Positions 34,024 to 43,523 of a DNA stretch of 64,000 nucleotides are shown one piece after another (position 1 is the stretch's first letter; each line of letters opens with the position of its first letter). Made by a program: the position numbers and the translations under genes. The notes below the pieces were generated by a model. That model had not been told where the DNA came from. It ran no database searches and worked only from the letters and a program-made list of their open reading frames with translations. The DNA is from Streptomyces sp. NBRC 109706 (GTDB lineage: Bacteria > Actinomycetota > Actinomycetes > Streptomycetales > Streptomycetaceae): NCBI RefSeq assembly GCF_000974485.1, contig NZ_BBOM01000014.1, forward strand, positions 157,937-221,936. The letters run 5' to 3'.

Positions 34024-36027
34024 ATGTCCTCCTCCAGCCATCCCCCGAGCCCCGTGCCCGTGCGCCCCACCGCCGGGGCCCACACCACGCTGACGCCCGC
34101 CGCCCGCACCACCGTCACGGCGGGGTTCTGGGCCGAACGGCGCGACGTCAACGCCCGGGTGAGCATCGCCCAGGGCCCCGAGCGGCTGGCCGAGGCCGGC
34201 AATCTCCGCAATCTGCGGCGCGCCGCCGCCGGCGAAACCACCGGCTACGAGGGCGACGTGCCGTTCATGGACACCGATGTCCACAAGTGGCTGGAGGCCG
34301 CCGGCTGGCAGCTGGGCGACCCGACCACCGATCCCGAACTGGCCGCCGAACTGACCGACCGGATACGGGAGATCGCCCGCCTGCTGGCCGACGCACAGCA
34401 GCCCTCCGGCTACCTCAACTCCTACTACCAGGTCGCCAGGCCGGAGACCGAGCACTTCAGCGAGCTGCGCTGGGGGCATGAGCTGTACACCGCCGGCCAT
34501 CTGATCCAGGCCGCCGTCGCCCACCACCGGACCACCGGCGAACGCGAACTCCTCGATGTGGCCGTGCGGTTCGCCGACCATCTTGTCGACGCCTTCGGGC
34601 CCGGCGGTCCCGGCGGGCTGGCCGACCGCGTCGACGGGCACCCCGAGATCGAGACCGCGCTGGTCGAACTCGCCCGCGAGACCGGCGATCCCCGCTACAC
34701 CGCGCTGGCCGGCTCCTTCGTCGGCCGCTACGGCGGCGCCTTCCCGCCCGGGGGCACCAAGGGGCCGGGTCGCCCCGGCTACTGCCAGGACCATCTGCCC
34801 GTCCGCGAGGCCCCCGCCGTCACCGGCCACGCGGTGCGGCAGCTCTATCTCCTGGCCGGCGTCGCCGATCTGGCCGCCGAGACCGGCGAGACCGAACTCC
34901 GCGCCGCCGCCGAGCGGTTGTGGGCGGACATGGCCGCGCGGCAGAGCTATCTGACCGGCGGCATCGGCGCCCACCACAGCGACGAGGGCTTCGGCCACCC
35001 CTACGAACTGCCCCACGAACGCGCCTACGCCGAGACCTGCGCCGCCATCGCGGCCTTCCAGTTCGAATGGCGGATGGCGCTGCTCACCGGCGAGGCCCGC
35101 TACGCCGACCTGGCCGAACGCACCCTCTACAACGCGGTGCTCTGCGGCGTCTCCCTCCAGGGCGACACCTATCTCTACGACAACCCGCTCCACGTCAGGG
35201 ACGGACACGCCGACCAGGAGGGGACGTCCCCGCACCGCACCCCGTGGTTCTCCTGCGCCTGCTGCCCGCCCAACATCATGCGGCTGCTCGCCTCCCTGCC
35301 CGGCTACCTCGCCACCACCTCGGCCGACGGCACCGCTCTCCAGATCCACCAGTACGCCGCCGGCACCGTCAGCGCGCCGGTCGCCGGCGCCCGGGTCGCG
35401 CTGCGGGTGGCCACCGACTATCCCCGCGACGGGCGGATCGCGTTCACCTTCGAGGAGACCGGCACCGCGCCCTGGACCCTCGCGCTGCGCGTCCCCCACT
35501 GGTCCGCCACCGGCTGGCGGCTGACCGTCAACGGGGCGGCGGCGCCGGCGGGTTCGTGGCGGCTCCTGGACGGCTGGCTGCGGCTGACCCGCACCTGGAC
35601 GGCCGGGGACACCGTCGAGCTGACCCTCGACCTCACGCCCCGCTTCACGGCGGCCGACCCCCGGATCGACGCGGCGCGCGGCTGTGTGGCCGTCGAACGG
35701 GGGCCGCTCGTCTACTGCGTGGAGGCGATCGACCAGCCGCCGCCGGCCGAAGGACTGGGGCTGGACGATCTCGTGGTGGACCAGGGGGCCGGCCTCGGCC
35801 TCGCCGAACGGGACGATCTGCCCGGCGGCGTCACCGGCCTCACCCTCACCGCCCGCCCACGGCCCCGCCCCGTGGACGACGCGGCACCGTGGTGGCCCTA
35901 CCACGACGCCGCCGGCACCGCCCCCGCGCCCGAGGACCCGCCGCTGACGCTCACCGCGATCCCCTACTACGCCTGGGCCAACCGAGCACCGTCCGCGATG
36001 CGGATCTGGCTGCCGACGGCCCCCTGA
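34024..36027 (+). CDS. GH127 beta-L-arabinofuranosidase
   Basis: A 667-residue DUF1680 enzyme that releases beta-linked L-arabinofuranose, as in hydroxyproline-linked arabinans of plant extensins. The catalytic region is intact: GGIGAHHSDEGFGHPYELPH, ERAYAETCAAIA with the metal-ligand/acid Glu and Cys, and FSCACCPPNIMR with the nucleophile Cys of the Cys3-Glu zinc site. FMDTDVHKWLEAAG and LNSYYQ are family blocks. No signal peptide, so it acts on imported oligosaccharides. ATG 34024 has GGAG nearby. First gene of the operon with the sugar importer. Confidence 0.94.
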   Translation: MSSSSHPPSPVPVRPTAGAHTTLTPAARTTVTAGFWAERRDVNARVSIAQGPERLAEAGNLRNLRRAAAGETTGYEGDVPFMDTDVHKWLEAAGWQLGDPTTDPELAAELTDRIREIARLLADAQQPSGYLNSYYQVARPETEHFSELRWGHELYTAGHLIQAAVAHHRTTGERELLDVAVRFADHLVDAFGPGGPGGLADRVDGHPEIETALVELARETGDPRYTALAGSFVGRYGGAFPPGGTKGPGRPGYCQDHLPVREAPAVTGHAVRQLYLLAGVADLAAETGETELRAAAERLWADMAARQSYLTGGIGAHHSDEGFGHPYELPHERAYAETCAAIAAFQFEWRMALLTGEARYADLAERTLYNAVLCGVSLQGDTYLYDNPLHVRDGHADQEGTSPHRTPWFSCACCPPNIMRLLASLPGYLATTSADGTALQIHQYAAGTVSAPVAGARVALRVATDYPRDGRIAFTFEETGTAPWTLALRVPHWSATGWRLTVNGAAAPAGSWRLLDGWLRLTRTWTAGDTVELTLDLTPRFTAADPRIDAARGCVAVERGPLVYCVEAIDQPPPAEGLGLDDLVVDQGAGLGLAERDDLPGGVTGLTLTARPRPRPVDDAAPWWPYHDAAGTAPAPEDPPLTLTAIPYYAWANRAPSAMRIWLPTAP

Positions 36028-36106
36028 ACGACCCGCCCGCCGCGCCACGGGACGGGGCGGCGGACCCTCCCCAGGTGGGGCCATCACACATCAACGGAGG
36101 CCTACC

Positions 36107-37519
36107 ATGACAACCCCCTCCCCTCGCCGTCCGCCACCCCGCCCGCACGCGTCGAGCCGCCGTGCCCTCCTGCGTGGGATGGGCGCCGCCGCGCTCGCCG
36201 CGCCGCTGGCCTCCTGCGGTTTCGTGCCCGCCAGCCGCGACGACCGGCTGCGCTTCATGTTCTGGGGCAGCATCCAGGAGGAGGCCAGCGTCAACGAGGT
36301 GAGCCGCCGCTTCGCCGGCGCACCCGGGCGCCTGCCCATCGACACCGAACTGGTCAGCATGGCCGGCTACCCCACCAAGATGCACACCCTGGTGGCCGCC
36401 CGCCAGGAGCCCGACATCGCCTACGGCATCCAGGACATGTCGATGCGCCTGGGCGAGGGTGGCTATCTGGTCAACTTCCTCGACTACCGCGACCGTTTCG
36501 AGGATCTCGACGACTTCCTGCCCCAGACCATCCACTACTGGGACGAGCGGCAGGCCGTCTTCCAGACCGCCATCGAGACCATGGCGACCTGGTACAACGC
36601 CGATCTGCTGGAGGCGGCGGGCGTGCCCACGCCGCCCACCCGCACCGAGGACGCCTGGACCTGGGACGAACTGGTGAGCGCCGCCGAACGTCTCACCTTC
36701 GACGCCCAGGGCCGCCGTCCCACTGAGAGCGGCTTCGACGCGGACCGCGTCGAGCAGTACGGCCTGCTGGCACCCTCCTGGTGGTTCTCGCCCGCGCTCT
36801 ACGCGCTGCTGCGGTCCAACGACGCCGACGCGTTCAACGAGGACGGCACCCGCTGCGTCATCGACTCCGACGCCGCCGTCGAGGTGATCAGCGCGGTCGC
36901 CGATCTCATCCATGAGCACCGGGTGGCGCCCAGCCCCACCCAACTGGCCACGTTCAACAACGGCATGGCCCTGATGATGCGCTCCGGCAGGGTCGCGATG
37001 AGCCTGGACGGGTACTGGAACCTGCTCGACCTGGCCGCCGCCGACTTCCCCTACGGCGTGGGCGTGATGCCCCGTTTCCAGGACGAGGCCCTCACCTGCG
37101 TCACCTCCGGCGCCACCTGCGTCTTCCAGCGAAGCCAGCATCCGGAACAGGCCGTCGAGTTCTATCTGGAGATGGCCGATCCCGCCCGGTGCGACCTCTA
37201 CGCCCGAGGGCTGTGGATGCCGTTGCGCCGCTCCTACTACACCGACCCGGAGCTGCTGGCGAGTTGGTGCGACACGGCCATCCACCCGCCGGGCTTCGTC
37301 GACAGCTTTGTCGAGCCGCTGCTCAACCACGCGGTGCAGGAACCGGTCTACCGCGTGCGGGAAGGGGGGCTGGTCAACACCCGGCTGACCCCGGGGCTCG
37401 ACCCGATCTGGCTCGGCGAGGTGCGCGGCCGGGACGCCGTCGCCCGCCATCTGCGGGGCGTGGCCGCGCGGGTCGACTCCTATCTCACCGGCGTCTACCC
37501 CGATGTGAGGGAGGTCTGA
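36107..37519 (+). CDS. sugar ABC transporter substrate-binding lipoprotein
   Basis: A 470-residue family-1 extracellular solute-binding protein. The N-terminus has a Tat-type SRRALLRGMG motif and lipobox LASCGF. LRFMFWGSIQEEA, ATWYNADLLEAAGV and WTWDELVSAAERLTF are typical of oligosaccharide-binding proteins. ATG 36107 follows AACGGAGG. The stop overlaps the start of the permease gene by one base. It delivers an oligosaccharide, probably arabino-, to the two downstream permeases. Confidence 0.94.
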   Translation: MTTPSPRRPPPRPHASSRRALLRGMGAAALAAPLASCGFVPASRDDRLRFMFWGSIQEEASVNEVSRRFAGAPGRLPIDTELVSMAGYPTKMHTLVAARQEPDIAYGIQDMSMRLGEGGYLVNFLDYRDRFEDLDDFLPQTIHYWDERQAVFQTAIETMATWYNADLLEAAGVPTPPTRTEDAWTWDELVSAAERLTFDAQGRRPTESGFDADRVEQYGLLAPSWWFSPALYALLRSNDADAFNEDGTRCVIDSDAAVEVISAVADLIHEHRVAPSPTQLATFNNGMALMMRSGRVAMSLDGYWNLLDLAAADFPYGVGVMPRFQDEALTCVTSGATCVFQRSQHPEQAVEFYLEMADPARCDLYARGLWMPLRRSYYTDPELLASWCDTAIHPPGFVDSFVEPLLNHAVQEPVYRVREGGLVNTRLTPGLDPIWLGEVRGRDAVARHLRGVAARVDSYLTGVYPDVREV

Positions 37520-38451
37520 TGGCCGCCTCGACGACGACGGCGCGCGCCGGCCGGCCGGTCGGCGGGCTGGCCCGGATGGAACAACGGTGGGGCGTGCTGC
37601 TCGCGCTGCCCGTGGTGCTGGGCTTCCTGGTGTTCACCATCGGGCCCATGCTGGCCTCGTTCGTGATCAGTCTCACCGACTGGACGATCGGCGGCGAGGT
37701 CAACTGGATCGGCCTGGACAACTACCGGCAGATGTTCGGCGACGACGATCTCTTCGGCACGTCGCTGCGGGTCACCCTCTTCTACACGCTGATGGCCGTG
37801 CCGCTCACCCTCACGGTCGGGTTCGGCGTGGCGATGCTCCTCAACCGCGACATCCGCGGGCGCGGCCTGTTCCGGGTGCTCTACTACCTGCCGGTCCTGG
37901 TGCCCAGCGTGGCCAGCGCGGTGTTGTGGACCTGGGTCTACAACCCGGAGTTCGGCCTGCTCAACCAGCTGCTGCGGAGCGCCGGGCTGCCCACCTCGCA
38001 GTGGATCTACGACGCGGACACCGCCCTGCCCTCGTTGGCGATCATGTCCGCCTGGGGTTTCGGGAACGCGGCCGTGATCTTTCTGGCCGGCCTCCAGGGC
38101 GTGCCGCGCCATCTCTACGAGGCGATCGAGATGGACGGCGGGGGCCCCTGGGCGCAGTTCCGCTATGTGACGCTGCCGATGATGACGCCGACCATCTTCT
38201 ACAACCTGGTGATGGGCCTGATAGCGACGTTCCAGGTGTTCAACGAGGCGTATGTGATGACGTCGGGCGGCCCGGACAACGCGACCCTCTTCTACAACTA
38301 CTACCTCTACCGCACCGCGTTCTCCGAGGGCCGCCTCGGCTATGCCTCCGCGCTGGCGTGGGTGCTGTTCGTGGTGATGATCGTCGTCACCGCCCTGGTG
38401 TTCCGCTCGGCCCGACGCTGGGTCTACTACGAAACGGGGGACGGCCGATGA
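37519..38451 (+). CDS. sugar ABC transporter permease (MalF-like)
   Basis: A 310-residue integral membrane subunit with six helices. The EAA loop is YEAIEMDGGGPWAQFRYVTL, and TSGGPDNATLFYNYYLY is a MalF-family motif. ATG 37519 overlaps the upstream TGA. Pairs with the next gene. No ATPase is encoded in the operon, as usual for actinomycete sugar importers that share MsiK. Confidence 0.95.
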   Translation: MAASTTTARAGRPVGGLARMEQRWGVLLALPVVLGFLVFTIGPMLASFVISLTDWTIGGEVNWIGLDNYRQMFGDDDLFGTSLRVTLFYTLMAVPLTLTVGFGVAMLLNRDIRGRGLFRVLYYLPVLVPSVASAVLWTWVYNPEFGLLNQLLRSAGLPTSQWIYDADTALPSLAIMSAWGFGNAAVIFLAGLQGVPRHLYEAIEMDGGGPWAQFRYVTLPMMTPTIFYNLVMGLIATFQVFNEAYVMTSGGPDNATLFYNYYLYRTAFSEGRLGYASALAWVLFVVMIVVTALVFRSARRWVYYETGDGR

Positions 38452-39323
38452 CCACGACCACGACACGGCTGCGCTCCGGGAGGGCCGGCGGATCCCGCCT
38501 CCGTCCCGCGCGGGTGCTGCTCTATCTGGTGCTCTGCGCCGGCGCGTTGGTGACGCTTGTCCCCTTTCTGTGGCTGGTGCGCAGTGCGCTGATGGAGGAC
38601 GCGCAGATCTTCACGGCGCCTCCGGAGTGGCTGCCGGCGCCGTTCGCCTGGCACAACTTCTCGGACGCGTTGACGGCCCGTCCGTTCGGCCGGTACTTCC
38701 TCAACACGCTCGCCATCGAGGCGGTCGTCGTCCCCGGGGTGCTGCTGGTCGGCGCGCTCTCGGCGTTCACGTTCGCCCGGCTGCGGTGGCGTGGCCGGAA
38801 CCTGGTGTTCGCGATCCTGCTCAGCTCGCTGATGCTGCCCTACGCGGTGACCCTGGTGCCCACCTTCATCGGTTGGCAGCATCTGGGCCTGGTCGGCACC
38901 TGGGTGCCGCTGACCCTGCCGGCCTGGTTCGGCGCCGGCCAGATGGGCGCGATCTTCCTGATGCGGCAGTTCTTCCTCAGCATCCCCAGGGAGCTGGACG
39001 ACGCCGCCTATGTGGACGGCGCCAGCCCGTTCACCGTCTTCTGGCGGATCGTGCTGCCGCTGTCGAAACCGGTGTTGATCGTGGTCGGTATCTTCACCTT
39101 CATCGCGGTGTGGAACGACTTCCTCAACCCGCTGATCTATCTGGCCGACACCGACCGCTTCACCCTGGCGCTCGGACTGGCCGGCTTCCAGGGCGCCTAC
39201 ACCGCGCAGTGGGGCTATCTGATGGCCGCCTCCACCGTCGTCATCGCGCCGATCATCCTGCTGTTCTTCTTCGCGCAACGGCACATCCTGGAGGGCATCA
39301 CCCTCACCGGCCTCAAGGGGTGA
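38448..39323 (+). CDS. sugar ABC transporter permease (MalG-like)
   Basis: A 291-residue second permease with PFLWLVRSALMED, SAFTFARLRW and the EAA loop LDDAAYVDGASPFTVFWRIV, then NDFLNPLIYL. ATG 38448 overlaps the previous stop (ATGA), so coupled translation is expected. Last gene of the GH127 operon; its 3' end overlaps the convergent protease-like gene by 11 bases. Confidence 0.95.
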   Translation: MTTTTTRLRSGRAGGSRLRPARVLLYLVLCAGALVTLVPFLWLVRSALMEDAQIFTAPPEWLPAPFAWHNFSDALTARPFGRYFLNTLAIEAVVVPGVLLVGALSAFTFARLRWRGRNLVFAILLSSLMLPYAVTLVPTFIGWQHLGLVGTWVPLTLPAWFGAGQMGAIFLMRQFFLSIPRELDDAAYVDGASPFTVFWRIVLPLSKPVLIVVGIFTFIAVWNDFLNPLIYLADTDRFTLALGLAGFQGAYTAQWGYLMAASTVVIAPIILLFFFAQRHILEGITLTGLKG

Positions 39324-40221
39324 CCCCGGGCCCCCGCCGCCGGGTCGAGCCGCCCCGGCGGCGGAGCACGAGCAGGCCGCCGACCACCAGCAGCGCAGCG
39401 CCGCCGGCCGAGAGGGCCACGGCCGGGAGAGGGGATCCGGTGCTCGCGAGGTCGGCGTCCCCCGCCGTGCCGTCGTCCGTCGGGGCGGCGGAGGACCCGC
39501 CGTGCGTCGTGGCGCCGTCGGCGCCCTCCCGCACATCGTCGCCGCCCCCGGGCTCCGCCAGCGTCTCGTCCGAGCCGGCGGGCTCGTCCGGGGCGGCGCC
39601 GGGGGCGGGTTCCCCGTTCAGTCCGTCCTGGATCATGGCGGCCACGATGTGCACATGCCGGTCCACCGCGGTTTCCGAGAACTCGTCGTCGTAGTTGAGA
39701 CCGTAGGGCCAGAAGTGGTCGCCGCCGGTGGACAGGGTGGCGGAGGCGCCGTCGTAGGACTCGACAAGTGCCGTGGCCCCGGGCCCGGTCCAGCTGCCGC
39801 CGCCGGCCAGCGGCTCCCAGCCGGAGCCCAGCCCCACGCCCAGCGTGTGGGATATCTCGTGCAGGGCGGTCCGCTCGTTCATCAGGCCGAGGTTGCCGAA
39901 CCGGATCGTCCCGTTGGTGTTGCCGTCCGCGGTCGGCACTCCGGGCTCGTAGTGGACGGTGAGCGTCTGCTCCAGGTCCGTCAGCTCGTTGTAGCGCATC
40001 ACGGCCGCGTCCATGGCGACCGTGATGCGGTCGTACGCCTCCTGCTGCTCGTCCGTCGGGTGCTCGACCGTGACCAGCGACCAGGTGATGCCCGCCGGGT
40101 CCTCGTCCCGGGGCGAGTGGCCGAGGGACGAGGGGGTGGCGGCCTGGGCGGCCACGGGAGCCAGCAGCGCTCCCAGGGCGATCCCGGTCGCCCCCAGGCG
40201 TCGGACGTGGAATACGGTCAT
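39313..40221 (-). CDS. secreted HExxH zinc-protease-like protein with LAxTG anchor
   Basis: A 302-residue exported protein. It has a signal peptide ending VAAQAA, a catalytic-type domain with IRFGNLGLMNERTALHEISH then TLGVGLGSGW and HFWPYGLNYDDEFS, an acidic/Ala-rich spacer, and a cell-wall sorting signal LASTG, hydrophobic helix and RRRGGSTRRR. LAxTG is the class-E sortase motif. The HExxH zinc motif is clear, but the third ligand is not at the metzincin position (Leu there). ATG 40221 has GAGGAGAACCG. Its catalytic domain is a close paralog of the protein at 40883, divergently encoded. Confidence 0.87.
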   Translation of the reverse strand: MTVFHVRRLGATGIALGALLAPVAAQAATPSSLGHSPRDEDPAGITWSLVTVEHPTDEQQEAYDRITVAMDAAVMRYNELTDLEQTLTVHYEPGVPTADGNTNGTIRFGNLGLMNERTALHEISHTLGVGLGSGWEPLAGGGSWTGPGATALVESYDGASATLSTGGDHFWPYGLNYDDEFSETAVDRHVHIVAAMIQDGLNGEPAPGAAPDEPAGSDETLAEPGGGDDVREGADGATTHGGSSAAPTDDGTAGDADLASTGSPLPAVALSAGGAALLVVGGLLVLRRRGGSTRRRGPGVTP

Positions 40222-40882
40222 CGGTTCTCCTCGGTGTCGGGACGGGGGTCCGGCCTTCCCGGCGTGGGCCGGTCCGGCGGTGGGCGGTGGCTCAGCGCCC
40301 GGCGCGGGGGCCGGGAGGGGGTGCCACACAGAAGAAGGCGTCCGCGCCGGCCGCCCCATAACGGAAATCCCGAGATCCCGTCCGCGTCGGATCAACACCA
40401 CACCTGTGCGGTTCTGTTGGGAGTCCTCTCGGCGTCGACCACGGCCGGTTCGCCGAACCCGTCCCGGTGGCCGAGCGGGCTTCGCCGGGCCCCCGACGCG
40501 CCATACGGAGCATTTCCGACACGTTTGCGTAAACAGCCATCAGTTTCACCTCTCGCACCGGAAAATCGGGCGGCCGTTCGCGATTTCGAGCAACCTGGCC
40601 CTGGCCGCGAACGAATCCTCCCGGAGCCGTGCGGGACGGGTTGACAGGCTCCCCTGACGGGTTTTGGGTAAGACCCGCGCAGAGTCGAACATCCGGTTGC
40701 CCGCCTCCCCCACACCCGGGCTGGTTGAGATTCGACCGGCTCCCGCTGCTCGGGGAAGGCCGGCAATCGCCGTGGCGCGACGGCAGTTGGAAACCCGCAC
40801 CATCCACATCCGACGCCCCGACAGCGCACGACCCGCGATCGGGTCCGCGCGGGGCGCATCCCCCACAGGAGGAACGCGGTCC
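40222..40882. other. divergent region between twin HExxH genes
   Basis: This 660-base gap serves both protease-like genes. TTGACA at 40641-40646 could be the -35 of the rightward gene, but a good -10 is not obvious. One short minus-strand frame (40292-40540) has a ribosome-binding site and is listed separately. Confidence 0.5.
40292..40540 (-). CDS. possible small protein, unknown
   Basis: This 82-codon frame starting MAVYANVSEMLRMARRGPGE follows AGAGGTG with good spacing and lies just before the LAxTG protein gene on the same strand. The first 17 residues look protein-like. The remainder (RSATGTGSANRPWSTPRGLP...) has the composition of a chance frame. No family recognised. Confidence 0.22.
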   Translation of the reverse strand: MAVYANVSEMLRMARRGPGEARSATGTGSANRPWSTPRGLPTEPHRCGVDPTRTGSRDFRYGAAGADAFFCVAPPPGPRAGR

Positions 40883-41500
40883 ATGAAACTCTCCCGCCGC
40901 AGGCATCTCGCCATCGCCGCCGTCACCGTCGGCGCGCTGGCGTTCCCCGGCACGGCCGTGGCCACCCAGCCGGCCACGTCCGCCCCGGTCGCGCAGGAGT
41001 CAGGGCAGGTGGCGCCGGCCGCCACCGTCACCTGGCACCTCGTCCGGGCGGAGAACCCCACCCAGGACCAGTTGGAGGCCTATGAGCTGATCACCACGGC
41101 GATGAACGCCGCGGTCACCCGCTACAACGATCTCAGCGACCTCGGCAAGTCCATCACCGTCCACTACGACCCGAGCGTCCCCACCGCCGACGGCCACATC
41201 AACGGCACCATACGGTTCGGCAACCGGGCCTATATGAACGAGCGCACCGCCCTGCACGAGATCTCCCACACCATCGGCGTCGGGCAGAGCGGCGGCTGGT
41301 ACGAGCTGTCCGCCGGCGGCACCTGGAGCGGCGCCCAGGCGACCGCGCTGGTCCGTCAGTACGACGGCGAAGGCGCCTCGATCTCCACCGGCGGCGGCCA
41401 CTTCTGGCCCTACGGCCTCAACTACGACAACGAGTTCAGCCAGACCAACGCAGACCGCCATGTCCGTGTCGTGGCGGCGATGGTCGCCGACGGCATGTGA
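40883..41500 (+). CDS. secreted HExxH zinc-protease-like protein
   Basis: A 205-residue exported protein with a signal peptide (KLSRRRHLAIAAVTVGALAF, cleavage after TAVA) and one domain: VTRYNDLSDLGKSITVHYDP, INGTIRFGNRAYMNERTALH, HEISHTIGVGQSGGWYEL and GHFWPYGLNYDNEFSQTNAD. The HEISH zinc motif is intact; the residue at the usual third-ligand site is Gln, so the ligand may be the His in GGHFWPYG. ATG 40883 follows AGGAGGAACG. It is the soluble counterpart of the anchored paralog. Confidence 0.87.
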   Translation: MKLSRRRHLAIAAVTVGALAFPGTAVATQPATSAPVAQESGQVAPAATVTWHLVRAENPTQDQLEAYELITTAMNAAVTRYNDLSDLGKSITVHYDPSVPTADGHINGTIRFGNRAYMNERTALHEISHTIGVGQSGGWYELSAGGTWSGAQATALVRQYDGEGASISTGGGHFWPYGLNYDNEFSQTNADRHVRVVAAMVADGM

Positions 41501-41507
41501 TCACACA

Positions 41508-41538
41508 CCCGGTGGGGCGCCGCAATCGCCCCACCGGG
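41508..41538. terminator. terminator after the secreted HExxH gene
   Basis: Perfect 12-base arms CCCGGTGGGGCG / CGCCCCACCGGG with a 7-base loop, starting 8 bases after the stop codon. It also faces the end of the GH51 gene. Confidence 0.8.
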
Positions 41539-41668
41539 CGCTGCGGACCATGATGCCAAGCGTCGTCGGGCTGCCGACGGTCGACCGGGGCGGACGGCCG
41601 GACGGCCGGGCGGGGCGCCGGGTTCGCCGCCGGGGGACGGGGCCGGACGTCCCCCGGCGGGTGCGGGC

Positions 41669-43189
41669 TCAGCCCAGGCGGCCGGTGAGGGTGAGGAAGG
41701 AGTGCGGGGGGAGGGTGAGGGCGAACCCGTGGGGGTGGGGGGTGAGGGCGGTGAACGGTTGGACGGTGACGGGGGTTTCGGCGGCGGTGTTGTGGGCCTG
41801 GAGATGGTCGGCGGTCAGGATGCGGGCGGTGGGATCGGCGAGGGTGCCGCCGCGCAGGTCGAGGGTGACCTCGGCGGGCTGGTCCGCGTCGAGGTTGGTC
41901 AGGGAGATCAGGACCGTGCCGTCCTTGACGCTGGCGGAGGCCGAGAGGGTGGTCAACTCCGCGTCGCCGACGGTGCGTTGCAGGCCGGTGCCGCGCAGGT
42001 GGACATCCAGGAGGGTGGCGTCCTGGTGGCCCTTGTTCATCTCGAAGACGTGGTAGGTCGGGGTGCGCACCAGCTGGTCGCCGTCGGTGAGCAGCACGGC
42101 CTGGAGGACGTTGACGGTCTGTGCGAGGTTGGCCATGGCCAGGCGTTCGGCGTGCCGGTGGAAGATGTCGAAGTGCAGGCTGGCGACCAACGCGTCGCGC
42201 AGGGTGTTCTGTTGGAAGAGGAAGCCGGGGTTGGTGCCGGGTTCGACGTCGAACCAGGTGCCCCATTCGTCGACGATCAGGCCGACGCGGCGGCCGGGGT
42301 CGTAGGCGTCCATCACCGTCGAGTGGCCCTGGATGATCCGGTCCATCCGGGCGGCGGCGGCCATGGTGCGGTAGTAGGACTCGGTGTCGAAGTCGGTGGC
42401 GCTGCCCTTGGCCTCCCAGGGCCCGGCCAGGGTGTAGTAGTGCACGGACAGGCCCTGGAAGAAATTCTTCGGGGTGGCCTCGCAGCCGAAGCAGCTGATC
42501 TGCCGCATCAGCGTCTCGGTCCAGGCGTAGTCGTCGTCGGAGGCGCCGGCGGCGATCCGGTAGAGGGTGTTGTCGCCGTGGTCACGGCAGTAGGTGGCGT
42601 ACTGGCGCGCCAGATCGGCGTAGTGCTCGACGCGCATGTTGCCGCCGCAGCCCCACGCCTCGTTGCCGAGCCCCCAGAACCGCACCCGCCACGGCTCGTC
42701 GCGGCCGTGGGACTTACGCAACCGCACCATGGGACTGTCGCCGTCGCGGGTGAGGTACTCCACCCACTCGCTCATCTCCTGCACGGTCCCCGAGCCGACG
42801 TTGCCGTTGATATAGGGCTCGGCGCCCAGCAGTTCGCACAGCGCCAGGAACTCATGGGTGCCGAAGTGGTTGTTCTCCTCGACATCACCCCAGTGGGTGT
42901 TGACCATCCGCGGACGCCCCTCGCGCGGACCGATACCGTCCTTCCAGTGGTACTCGTCGGCGAAACACCCCCCGGGCCAGCGGAGGTTGGGAATGTTCAA
43001 CGCCCGCAACGCCTCCACCACATCCAGCCGGATGCCGCCCTCGTTGGGGATCGGCGAGTCCTCACCCACCCAGAACCCGCCGTAGACACAGCGCCCCAGA
43101 TGCTCGGCGAAGTGGCCGTAGAGATGACGGCTGATCACCGGCCCCTCGATGTCCAGATTGATGATCGCCGTACCACTGTTGCCGGACAT
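41669..43189 (-). CDS. GH51 alpha-L-arabinofuranosidase
   Basis: A 506-residue intracellular arabinofuranosidase. The family core is intact: ISRHLYGHFAEHLGRCVYGG, RWPGGCFADEYHW, FWGLGNEAWGCGG with the acid/base Glu and VGLIVDEWGTWFDVEPGTNP with the nucleophile Glu; the C-terminal beta-domain completes the fold. No signal peptide. ATG 43189 follows GAAGGAG. It removes alpha-L-arabinofuranosyl side groups from imported oligosaccharides. Divergent from the DeoR/LacI hybrid regulator, with an AT-rich operator-like site between. Confidence 0.96.
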   Translation of the reverse strand: MSGNSGTAIINLDIEGPVISRHLYGHFAEHLGRCVYGGFWVGEDSPIPNEGGIRLDVVEALRALNIPNLRWPGGCFADEYHWKDGIGPREGRPRMVNTHWGDVEENNHFGTHEFLALCELLGAEPYINGNVGSGTVQEMSEWVEYLTRDGDSPMVRLRKSHGRDEPWRVRFWGLGNEAWGCGGNMRVEHYADLARQYATYCRDHGDNTLYRIAAGASDDDYAWTETLMRQISCFGCEATPKNFFQGLSVHYYTLAGPWEAKGSATDFDTESYYRTMAAAARMDRIIQGHSTVMDAYDPGRRVGLIVDEWGTWFDVEPGTNPGFLFQQNTLRDALVASLHFDIFHRHAERLAMANLAQTVNVLQAVLLTDGDQLVRTPTYHVFEMNKGHQDATLLDVHLRGTGLQRTVGDAELTTLSASASVKDGTVLISLTNLDADQPAEVTLDLRGGTLADPTARILTADHLQAHNTAAETPVTVQPFTALTPHPHGFALTLPPHSFLTLTGRLG

Positions 43190-43238
43190 GCGGCTCCTTC
43201 GGTTGCTCAGGCGCAGGTCAACGCCCCACCCAAAAGCT

Positions 43239-43281
43239 TTTTATATCGATAAAACATTTCATGGTGCCCCCTGGGTGTCAA
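43239..43281 (-). promoter_or_regulatory. GH51 promoter with ATCGAT operator
   Basis: On the minus strand TTGACA (43281-43276) and a weak AATGTT (43258-43253) are separated by 17 bases. Just downstream lies TTTTATCGATATAAAA (43254-43239), a 16-base partial palindrome that stands out in this GC-rich sequence. Similar ATCGAT sites recur upstream of the other hydrolase genes. Confidence 0.6.
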
Positions 43282-43523
43282 GGGTGTACCGCCGGCGTGC
43301 GCGGACGGCCGCACCGGAGGTGATCTTCTGCAGCAACAGGCGTAGTTCGTTCGTTCGCACAGGTACGATCAGTCCGGCGTGGACCACAACGTGGTGGTGG
43401 CCGGACGGCCCCGGGGAAGGTCCTGCGATGGGTGCCCTCTCGGGGAGCGATATGACCACTCGGCGGACGAACCGGGACGACGGCTTGCACTGTGCTGTCG
43501 ATGCGTGAGAAAGGTGCGCCCGG

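Noticed and set aside
40664..40882. Longer N-terminus for the HExxH protein
   Set aside because: The ATG at 40883 starts a clean signal peptide after AGGAGG; the upstream in-frame part has no family match.
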